This document shows, piece by piece, positions 1 to 12,000 of a DNA stretch of 26,519 nt. The stretch is from an uncultured bacterium (GTDB taxonomy: Bacteria; Patescibacteriota; Microgenomatia; UBA1400; PJMF01): assembly GCA_903891335.1 (NCBI GenBank), contig CAITDX010000006.1, positions 1 through 26,519 on the forward strand, read 5' to 3'. The stretch's first letter is position 1; the number at the start of each line of letters is the position of its first letter. The notes below the pieces were generated by a model. It was not told where the DNA came from. It saw only the letters and a program-made list of their open reading frames with translations, and did not search any database. The translations under genes were made by a program, and so were the position numbers.

Positions 1-3000
1 AGAGTTGCTCTGAGTGATGCCCTCCTCAGGAGCTCCCTGAGCAGACCTATCCAAATCGCCCTGCAATTGGGAAGAGTTGGCACTCTGGTAGACTCTGGCC
101 AAAAACTTATTAGTGAATCCTTGCGTCTGACTGCCATCCCAAACCTCATGATTAGTGTTGGTACTATAGGCAATTTCTAGACCATTAGTTTGCACCAACG
201 TAATAAAGTTGGCATTGGGAAACTGCTGTCTCAGCAGAGCGGCATTATCAACCACCTGCACACTCAGATCTCCCTCGATGTCATTCTCCAAATCGACAGC
301 CAATACTGGTAATAAGTCAAAATTAGCTTTTTCTGATTGACTCAAATTAGCAATCGCTGTTTGATCTAGTGGCTTACCATCCATCTCAGCCCGTATGATT
401 TGGCGAGTTTTCACATCGACTATCCGTATTCCTCTGCGTGGCAACAACAACTCATTCTTTAATGCTGAGCGGTTATATGAAGAAAAAAGCTGCCCAACTT
501 GATTGACACCAAGCAATCTACTAGTAAGACCAATAACTGGATCAGCTTGGTTGGGAATGGTCCAAGTCTGATATTCATGATCCAAAGTCGTGGTGTAATC
601 ACCAATGATATTGGCTTGAAGAGCACTTCTATTTTCTGGAGTGGCTGGCTTATACCACTTCGTTATTCTCGTTTCATCAAAGGTGACAGCGTTGATTTTA
701 CTCTCGTCACCCCTGCTCTGAATTGCATCAAGATTGAGCTTAGAATATCTTCTCCAGGCAGAAGTAGCGTAGTTAAGCGCTGAAGCAATCACCTGATGGT
801 CCCAAGCTATTTGACTATAATCGACAGTTGTTTGGTCCTCACCAACACGCAGGCTCAATTTATTACCAACCACTTCTAAAATTTGCAGTGGGTGACTGCC
901 AGGATTAACTCGATCGCGCTCAACGACTGGCACTTGTGCTAGTGCTGCATCTCTATAAACAAAAGGCTTGTTGAGAATAGTCGCTAGACGCTGCATTTTT
1001 TCTTCAACCGACATTGTTGACTGATCAATGATTTCTTGCAGCAGGCGCTTATTGTCAGGATCTTGCACCTCTGTCAGTGATTTCTTGGCAAGATTGCTCA
1101 ACTCTTGACTGAGTACAAAGCGAGCAGCTTGTTCGCGACCACCTCTTAATGCTCCTTGTGCCCATTGTAAAAACTGAATTGGTCGTCTGATAAAGCCTGT
1201 TTGCCAACGAATGGGATTGTACAAAGGTAAAGCTTTGCTAGAAAAATCGATTTCAAGAGCGTTGACTCGAGCAACAAGCTGAGCAATATAACGCAACTGA
1301 TCAGTTGTGAGACTACTTGCATTATCACTTGCCAAGGCAGTTAAGCGTAAATATGACTGAGCAACTTTAATTTCTCTAGAAACAAATTGGTTGACTAGCC
1401 CCACTTCTTGACTACAACTGGCAATACTTTGACAAACATCTAAAATGTCATTTCGCAAAATCATCGGCTCTACGCTTGCTTGCAGCCATCGCAACAAACG
1501 AGCAATTGGCACAGGTACAAATTCGGGAAGAGAATTGACACTAACTCTCCACAATTGAATATTCTTAGACAAAATCGGCCATTGTGGGGCTAGTGCTTGG
1601 ATACCAGTAAAAAGTAAATTTAGAGCATCACCAGCAAAACCAGAAAGGAATTGTGCGAGGATTGATGTCGCTGGCGATTGCCCAATCACTCCACTAAGCA
1701 TGGGGAGCATAAGCAACGAGGAGGTCTGTGCCACAATCTGATTATCAACTGCTGCTGTTTGTTGGGAAGCCGCTGGTTCAGGTCTGACCACCAATACCTG
1801 AGATAAACTTATGCCTGATTTAGCTAAATCCATCTGCAATCCTTCCTGAGTAAAGGCCTCAATGTCTGGCAAGCCTTTGCTGGTGTCTAGATTGCTCGCA
1901 ACAAATAAATCGGTTGGGTCATTGGCTTGTGAAACAACCACCATAACTTCACCATTAACCCTTAGAACCTCTACTACTCTCATCACATGAATACCAAAGA
2001 ACAACAAATCTCCGGCCTTAAGTTCAGAAATATTATCAACTGAATAAGCGGTCCAGCGACCCTCTCTACCAATGTTGTAATAATATTCACCACTCAACTT
2101 AACTCCTTGTTGACGAGCCTCTTTAAAAGAAAGTCCATTTACTATAGAAGCCTGCTGTTCTATCTTGGTCTGCACTTCACCAGCCGAATCAAGATTCATG
2201 TATGGTAGATACGTTGCCTGATCAAGTGCGCTTGTTAAAACCGTCCAGCCAACACACTGGATAATCTGGCGATAGACATTGCCCCCATCTTTAATCCCAA
2301 TGCCAAAATAGGCTGTTATTGCATTCATGCCGGTTTTAAATGCATCAGATTGCAGCAATTCCGCAGGAAATAAATCTGGTCTTTGATTCAAACGGTATTC
2401 GACAAATAATCGGAACGTATAACTAGCCTCAGGTGCAGATAAGCTGTTTGAGTTAATGAAAACTGCTTCACGAGGTTGCCCATTTTCTCTAAGTGGCATA
2501 GTTGCTCTAATAATATCCCTGCCCTCCTCGGTAGACTGTAGTCGCTCGTACTCTTCGATAACTTTTTCTAAATAAACTTCTTGTTCAATTCTTAGAATTC
2601 CTAAGTCACGAGCGATGTCTTCAGTGATGACCACCACTCCGTTATTGGATTGAGCTAAAGAAAACAAAGAAGCGGCTGACTGATTTACAATTGGCTCGAC
2701 TACAGGTGGTTTTTCAAAAGCAATATTTACTTCACCAGAATCTTCTTGCCCCTGCTCCTCTTGATCCTGATCTTGTCCGACCTCTCTATTAATCTGCTCA
2801 CTCTCTACTTGCTCAGGGAGCACACTACTTTGCTCGGTAGCTGTAGGTTGAGCTGGTTGTTGATTGAAATTATTAGCGGTGTAGATAACACGACCAAACA
2901 TCACTATTAAATAAATTGAAATTAATGCAGCCACAGCAATTCGAGCTAAGCGCTTAAAGTCGATTTTAAATTGCACTCCCAGCATGACAATTTCAGTTGT

Positions 3001-6000
3001 AAATTTCACTCCCAACTTAGCGATGGTGTTGAGCCAAAATACAGTAATAGCATCTGCAGCTAAAACAGCAGCCACAGAAGCGATGGCGACAAAGACAGAA
3101 GCGATGGTGTTATTACTAATAAAAACGGCGGCAGCCATAGCGGCGGTGGCAATACCAGTCAAAACAAATGCTGCATTTCTCTGAACGAAAGCAACTGCGT
3201 TTTGCAGGAAGGTTTGATTTTGCGTGGTATTTTGTTGCGCTGCTGGCTGGCTTTGATTTTGAGAGGCCAATTCTCCTGATCTTTCAAGAATCCCAGTTCC
3301 TTGATCGGTAACTTCAAACTTAACTTCATCTTTGCCAACATCCAGGATTCGTATTTGTAAACCCGTCTCTGCCAGATCAATCACATCGCCTTTTGCGAGG
3401 GGATATTTTTTGTCTTTGACTAACCTGCCATCCTGATGATTCTTAGAAAAAGTGCCGTTAGTTGATCCAACATCGACAAGCATCCAAGCAGAATCATTGC
3501 CAGGGAATATATCCCACCAAGGCTTGGCATAATAAAACAACTTAAGGTGTTTCTGACTAATACGCCCATGTTGGACAAAAAGATGGTTATCAGCAGCACT
3601 TCTACCAAAAGCAAAACCTGTCGCTAGGCTAGAAAAATCTTTAGCTTGCAACGTGTAGATTTTGTTAGCTTCAGCAGGAATGCCAAAAGTCTTGTTGTTT
3701 ATGTCCACAATTCGAGAAGTACTTAAACGCGGATCGACAAAACGTACCTCCACTTTACCTTGAGAAATTAAGAGTTCATCGCCAGTGTTTGTGGTTGGAT
3801 TAACATCTTTGACTAGTGTTTGTTCACTATCTGGATCAAGAATCGCCACAAGCTGTTTATTCTTGTCATTAATTTGAATTAAGCGATTATTTAACTCTCC
3901 ACGATACATGGTTCCCTGATCAACATCACGATGACCCACAACCCAAGTAGTGCGAATGGGATTAATTTTCAATAAACTAGTCAGATGGGAGATGGCACTC
4001 TCAAGTTGTTCTGGAAGAATCGCTTGTTTCTTTGCATCTTTCCTATTATCACCCCAAGTCAAAGCCCAGTACGCATATTTAGATTTATTAATAATCTCTT
4101 GCAAACTCAAATCTTGATAGCGCACTCCATCTTCAACAAAGTTGATTCTTGGAGCTGCATGAGTAAACACTCTATGTAAACCACTAGAATTCTTCTGCAC
4201 TGCCATTAACGGCAACTCTGTCTCAAAACGTTTCCATTGATCAAAAAATTCTTCACCAAAATTTACAGTCATCCACAGGGCAGTCATGAAAGACTCATTA
4301 GCATATTTTTCATTAAGAACGGTAGCATCATCATGATTTCCCTTGAGATAATAAAAAGAATTTGGAAAATTATATTTAAGCTCCATAATCGCCCTCATCA
4401 GATTGAGTGAGCGAGCCATCTCAGCAGCCATCTTGGGATCATTGGCTGTGTCACCGATATCCTTCCAATTTTCCTCAACCTCAGAATGCATCCCATCTCC
4501 CAAGGCGACCACTATCACTAAATCTCGAGCCATTGCCTCAGCGACCGACATGGGGCCTTGCTCTGTAGTAATCGTCTGGTCCAAGACGTTCAATAAAAAG
4601 TCACCCCGAGCATGGAGGTCTGAAATGGTAATGACTGGCTTATCAGCAGGTAATTCAACCAAGCCTTTTTCATCAAACATCAATTGATACATAACCCCCT
4701 CCAAAGATTTTAGATAATGTTCTTTGAGGTGGGGAACTTTGCTTGGCAAATCATCTCGCAATTGAGTGGTGATTGCTCGCACATCTCTAAGTTGCTCATA
4801 AACTATCATTTGTTGCTTAGCTTCTACTATTCTTCTATTAAGGGTGGCGACATCAACATCATAGTTTTCTGCATCAGCTAGTTCGGTCGAGATTCGATCT
4901 GCCTCATAAATAAGCAATGCTTCTCTCAACTCTCTCTGTCTAAATTCAATGGTGCCACGCTGCACAGACAGCTCACCTCTAATTCTGAATGTATCAATAA
5001 ATAATGGATTTGATTCTGATATTCCAGAAAGAGCCATTGCATCTAAATACTCATCAGCTTGTGTCAAAGCTGTTTGAGTTTGCGTCAAATTAAGTGATTC
5101 TCGATATGACTGGTTTTTGAATTGATCAACAAATTGCTGGATTTTTTCAGAGTCAATTTTTGGAGGCTCATTAAGATCTTGTGCAGAGTTTAAGTCCTCA
5201 TCTCCACTTTGTTGATCTTCAACTCGAGCAGCTACTAAAGGTAAATTAATTTCCTTGTAAAGAAACGCTCCCTGCGGTTGTTGTCCATCAGCAAAGAGAG
5301 CTAGCTCCATCACTTGATCTTCATCATTAGTAATCAGTGAAATTGAACTACTCCGGATAGCATATGGTCGAACCTCATAGACGTGAATGATTTGCTCTGT
5401 TTCTGAATCATCATTTGTTTTTTGAGTCACAACTACATAACCTGGCTCATCAAAAGTAGCCATACCAAGCATTTCACCGTACGCAGCATCCTCAAACGCA
5501 GTATTAAGTCTTTCAATTGGATCGAGGTCAAAATAGTCATCATCAAGTTCCGCCATTTCTGCCAACGCCGTACCAACGTCCCCATTTTCTTTCTGCTGAA
5601 GTTGCTGCATCATCGCAAAACTAATGCCTCTGAAAATTAGTTCGCGACCAGTTTCTTGAATCGGAACATCGCTTCGATTGTCAAAATTCAATTGAAAATA
5701 TTCGCTCCATAAGCCACTGGTGGGAATTGCTCTGTAACCATCAAGGTCTTTTTCTTGGTTTAAACTTAGTTCTCCATTGAAAAATGTAGTAAAACGAGAG
5801 TCAGCAGCAATTTTTTGATTATTTATTTCAGCAGTGTAAATAGTAATTTGGTGGTATTTCGGTGTAATCTCTAAGACTTGATCTTCCTTATCATATGACA
5901 CATCCCAGCGAGGTAAGTTTTTCATGAGGATGGCCGCACCATCAATACCACCAGTATTAAGTGACGTAATTACTGGATAGGGAAGTTGCGCCAAAATAAG

Positions 6001-9000
6001 TTGTCTTTCTAACAAAAGTAGGACTTCTTTTATCTCAGTGTCTAAAACAACTTGTATGGCTTCATCGGAAGCAAATTCCAATATCTTTCGTTCAAATTCT
6101 CTTATTTCTTCAATTGATCGACTCAATTGCTCTGTAGTAAGTTTCTGAATAGCTTGCTGGTTAAAAAACAAATCGATAATTCGACGAGCATAGTCAACCA
6201 ATTGCCTTGGACCCATTCCACTTGTGCCTTCTGTGATAGTAATTTTTGGTAGAACCACCCATTCATCAGGATCGGTAACTTCATCAGCCATTTCCTCTAC
6301 CAGGTCAATCACCTGATCTTCCCAAACTACCTCTTCATATTCTCCCAACAACCGATTGGCCAATCTTGGCCAGCGGGTCATGTTCTCACTCTCCAATAGC
6401 CCTCTGATAGCGGCATCGCTAAAGCCTGCATTAAGCAAGTCTTCATAAACACCAATTGCACTTGCTAAGTCAAAGTCATATTGGCTTTTTTGCTGCTCAT
6501 CATCAAGTCCCACAATTTGAAAAAATCTATAATTATCTTTGTCTGCCTCATTAAAGACAGATAATTTTCTAAAAATTTCCTCAAAACTGGTGCCACCAAC
6601 AACATGAGCCATGATTTCATCAGCAGCACGGGCATAAATATCTTCGATTGAATCAAGACGATACCCTGCTGCAAGTCTAAAAAGTTCCCTATGCAATATG
6701 TGTTGATATTCATGATCTTTAGAGCTCTCTTGTTCTTCTATAGAATAGCCACCATTCACCGCCATAATAAAGTTAGCCGAGTGTTGTTCGCCGTTTAAAG
6801 AAACAATCCTAGCACTAAGCGCTCGTGCCTTCTGAGTAGAAATCAATCGCTCAAAGTCATTCTTAGTAAGCAATATAACCACATAGTCTTCATCATATTC
6901 TATTTCCACCTTTTCTTGAGGTTTTGATACGAATAACTGACTCAGTAATTCCTCTGGATTGACCTCATACTGTGCCTTTGTTTGCGCCACTTTTTTAAGT
7001 AGTTCCTGATAGCGATTGAAAATCTCCACCAACCTTTGTTTTGAACTATCCGGAAGTGCATACTGTTTTTGGTAACGACCATAAACCTCTTCCAGCTCTG
7101 CCAGAGTCGTGCGCGGATTATCGGCAAACAAGTCCTCAATTTTTTCACTCATCGCAGTCAATCCTTGTAGCTGCACTGCATACCGAGCACGATAAAGATC
7201 ACGCAAAGCAATTCTCTCTGGACTTCTAGGATCAGCAGCTCGAGCAATAGAGGCTTCCATGATGACGTCAAATGGCTCAGTTAAGTTAGCCAAGTATTCC
7301 TCTGGACTCACATCTTTAGAGACAAGTCTAGCTGTCACTAAAGTTTTGGGGTCAATTTGTTGGTTCACCATTTGTTGGTTCACAACAGGGGTGACAGCAA
7401 GCTGCTGATTTCGTTCAGCTCTCATCTTGGCAATTGCTGCCATTCCTGTTCGCACCATTTTCGCTGCCCGCTCACCAGCAGCCACACCCCAACTCCGTTC
7501 AGTTGAGGCTCTCGATTCACGGTATGCAGCCAAAAGACGTTGGCCCTCACCAACAACAAATACACCAACTGGCCGCGTAATAGACCAAAAGCCATGGAAA
7601 ATAAGTGGCCAGCCATCAAGGTCGTTGCTGGTGAGCAAAGCAGCAGGATTTCGACTCTGGACGGCTAAGTTACCTCGACTATCACGAATAACCACAAAAC
7701 TAACTCCATGCGTTGCCGATCCCAGGATAAACGTGTCGCCTTCTGTAAGTGGCACATTCGTTAATTTCTCAATCGGCAGACCATTCAAGAGCGTGCCTTT
7801 TTTACTGCCTACGTCACGTAAAAACAAACCACCGTTTCGATCATAAATAACTTGCGCATGTTTTCTTGAAACATCAGTAATACCTGACCCATACTTTACT
7901 CGCAACGAGTTACCAGCACCTCGCCCAATGCTTTCGGCAACACTCAAATAGCGCCGATCTCCCCAAACTGCCCGCAGCCAGCCACCCTCACGATATTGGT
8001 TGGCATAGGTGGCAGAAACTGTTTTGACTGCCCGAGCTCGAATCGTCTTTAGGTATTCGTCAGCATCATCCTGAGAAATAAGTTCTTTCTGGAGTTTTTC
8101 GATTTCTTGTCGAAGAGCAAGCTGTTGCTGAGCATTCGTAGTTGCCGCACCTAGCTTGGCATTTAAATCCTGGATTTGCTGCTCGATTTTTTCTTGTTCT
8201 TCGAAAAGTCTGGTCTCCTCAATTGCAATTTCCTGACTGTGCTCTTGCTCTAATCGAGCTTGATTGACTGGACCAAGCATAAAATTTGCCAAATTAAATT
8301 GCGCCAACCGCTCGATAGGAGCAGGACCTTGATTATCTTGGCCATTGGGGTTATCAGGAGCATTGAGGTTATCCCAAGTGCGCTGAATCAGCGCCCCCGC
8401 TCCCACCCAGACTCTAGACCCCGTTACTGCTACTACAAGTTTTGCTGGCTCATCCCTCCAGCCATTCTCTCTGTATTCATCAGCATACTGCTCGACCAAA
8501 CGCGGCACTGCCAAACGAGCCAGCTCAGTTTCATTGCCCAAAATACCAGTGAGGCGATCTATCTCTGCTTGAGCAGCATTTATAACTGCTGGATTGCCAT
8601 TGGAGTTGGCTAAGACTTGCCCTTGAGCAGTTCGTTGCGTTTCAAGCTCTGCTGCGACTCTATCCATTAATTCTTGAAGGTCAGACTCATGGTTTTGCAA
8701 GAGTTGATCGACATTGACTACGCCGAACCAGAGTTGTTGGAAAAAGCCACCGCGATTTGCAAAGGCAGCACTATTGGCACTGCTCCTCACTTGCTCATTA
8801 GCGATAAGACGCTGGTTGGTGGTAGCTACAACCGGAGCCTGGTTGCTACCACCAGCTGCCTGGTTAGCTGCTGCACTCAGATTAGTTCCTCCCGCTCCTG
8901 ACTGACCACCATTAGTGGTTTCGCCAGTCGCTCGATTAATTGCTTGAGCTACTGCTGCTGGAGGAGAGCTTTTATCCACAAATGCAATTGAGGCGCTGTC

Positions 9001-12000
9001 TAAATGCTTAGAACTATTATTGATGAGTTCCACAATCTGACGATACGATGGCTTAATACCAAGCGGTTGATATGCTTTGCCTTCAACAAATGCTACTTTT
9101 ACCGGAGAGGCTCCAACCGCACCATCAGCCCGAGCAGCTAACAACCGAGCAGGTTCACCAGTGCCCGCAAGTAGTCGCGTTAGCTCAGCATAGGTTGCCG
9201 CCACCTGCTCAGCAGTCTTGGATAGTTTTGCCTGTGCAGAGAGATCATCGCTGCCAAGCAAATAGTTCATCTGTGTCGTTTCTTTCCACTTTTGCCTAGC
9301 TGACTCTAACTGCGCTAACACATCTTGATTGGATCTATAACCACCAATCCCCAGGAAGCCTTTTTTGCCACTGCGAGCTAGTTCAATTAGCTCAGCAAAA
9401 GCCTGATCAACTGAATTTTTTAACAAGGTTTCTTTGAAAAACACTTCTGCCAAGGCTTCATTGACCTCCTGTCTTTGTCTCAGTGAAGCAGCGAAAGTAT
9501 CGATATTTACGGACTTACCGGTAGGTGCATCAAGCCAGACAAAATCCATTGGCGCAGCAATTGTTTTTTTCTTACCTGGTCGAGCTGGATCATCAATCAC
9601 TTGTGCGCGTAAACGATTAATACCTTGCGAAGCAGTGGTTTCGTCACAACCATTACATAGGCCCACTGCTCGACTTATATTTACATCATTAAAAGTATCG
9701 ACCCCGATATGTGCGCCGTACTCATAGAATTTGACGTAGCGCTGGTTCTGCAAATTCAATTCTTTAGTCCGAGCATTTAAGTCATCACTACTTGGGAAAT
9801 CTCGCGAGTATGTCAACTGTCCATCGACTAGATCATATTCCGTATACTTGCCACTAGCACCAATGAGAAATAGTTTTCGATAGCGCTGATTACCAGCATC
9901 AACACTAGATAAATCAGCCACCAAATCACGCAGAGTCGCTTCGTTACTCTGGACACCTGCCACCATGTTGACGAAAACCTGGTCTTTGTTCTCACTTAAA
10001 CGAGTGTTAATTTGATCGCGTATATCCGTAAAAACCTCGGAGGCACTCCCCTTGAATCGATTAATTACATCAACAATTGCGGAATCACTGAAAACTTTAA
10101 GATCGATGTTGTAGGCCATCTTATATAACTTCGCTACAGTTTCTGGAGTACCGGTGTAGAGAGAGAAGCCTCGACTCTCAAGCATGAGTGCAGCGTAGTT
10201 GATGTCGCTCCCACCCTCGCCAATGGTCAACTTGGTAAGATCAATATCGCCATTGACCCCCAGCACTCGGGCGCCAAGGGTGTTGTATAGGAGAGTTTCT
10301 GCCACCGCGCTGTACTGACGACCAGTTTCTCGATTCTGTTCTCGAGGAGCAATTACTTTCACTAGTTCATCGACACCATTGCTGGTGCGTGTGAGCGTGC
10401 TAATATCATAGTCTTCACCTGGTACGCGAGAGAGGAAGTTAACGGTTTCATTGATGACTGCTAACTCAGCTCTTAGTTGAAGCGTTGCGTCATCAGTATT
10501 GGCAGTCAAATACGTATTAATTTTTTCTCGAACGATTGCAATGTCAGCTGTTAGATCAAAATCAGCAATCTTGTTCGCACCACCCCAAGTATCCAACCAT
10601 TGGCCAAGCATTTGCTTCTCGACTTCAGGATCAGCAAACTTCCCACCTCGTCCATCGCTAGTACGAGTGATGGCAGTTGGCACAGATTTGAAAGCAACTA
10701 ACTCAGAGATTAGGTCACGTAAAGTAGAATTTCCCGTACCGCGTAATACTCCGTCCTCACCAATACCGAGAATTTTTTCTTGAGCGGTTAAGTAGCGCTG
10801 ATACTCTGGTTTTTCTTTAAGCGCCACTTGTTTACCAGTTTGGCGATAGCTTTCGTTGGGGTTGAAAGTCCAATCAACTTCGTCAGCATGAACGAAAGAT
10901 TGCCGCCACTTTTGTCTAATGGCTGCACCGATAGTTGTTCCCGTATTTTGTAGATCAAAGGCTACATCCTTGACTGTAATTACAAATTTAGCATTCTTAA
11001 TTAAGTCAGGATTGGTGCTTGGGTCGTTGGGCTTAACGATCGCCACACTACCCACTCCAAAACGAGACTCAACATATTTGATAAAAGCTTCATTGGGAGT
11101 GAAATTAGCATCGCTCACCCAGGGCTTCATTAGCTTCGGTTCAGGAAAAACAACAAATTGCGACATTTTAGTCAAACGCTGTTTGAGTAATACATTAAAA
11201 GGCATAACCACTTCGGTCTTGCCCATACCAGGCAATGCTCCAAAAACCGCCCCTCGATTATTGGAACCATATGCCTCCACCTCAGCCAATAAGAAAACAT
11301 CCTGGTCTTTGAAACTGCCGGTATCACTAAAAATTCTGAAGTCCTGCACTCCTGTTTCACTGCGCTTGTAGTTTTCAAATTCCTCCAACTCTTCATTGAG
11401 AACTTTCAACTGTCTATTTTTCAAACCAAGCTCCTCTCCTGCAGGAGTTACCTTATACACTGTATGACCACTGCTTTGATCAACCTCGATAAGAGCATTA
11501 CCTTTGAGAGCGCTAATGCTTGTATCTCGGAGGGTCGTCAGAGCTTGCTCGAGTTTAGTGATTTCAGCTTGATTCTTTGTCGGATCTTCTGCTCTCAAAC
11601 GTTCTATTTCGGCTGTGGTTGATGCAATCTGTTTCGCCAAATCAAGATTACGAGTGCCAAGTTTTTTAGCCAGGTTCTTAAAATCATTAACTTTAATTTG
11701 CTCGGCGACGTAATTAGCAACCCCTCTAAAAGGACTTGTCACTACAGCCAAAACTGTTTGTGCAACAGAATTACCACTCGGCTCTCTCACCCCTCTAGCT
11801 AAAATATATTTCTGATCGAGGAGTTGGCGATTCGTAATGGCGATTTGGCGTTTGAGATTATTGAGGGTCTCTGGGTTCTGTTGAGTAGCGGGCTTTTGCG
11901 ACTCATTATCAAACTCCGTCTTCAGATCACTCAACTTAAGCGTTAAATCAACTGCCTGATGATAAGCCTTGGTTTGACCATTAAAAGAATCAACAAGTCT

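Noticed and set aside
7427..7846. Plus-strand open frame of 139 codons opposite the giant gene
   Set aside because: It lies antisense to the FHA1-side coding sequence, has no recognisable domain and no start signal, and its composition follows the opposite strand. The same holds for plus-strand frames at 8260-8613 and 10919-11371.
8340..8490. A third FHA domain after residue 2660
   Set aside because: The segment with VTGSRVWVGAG has no Ser-x-x-His strand or GSxNGT turn, so it does not meet the FHA pattern.
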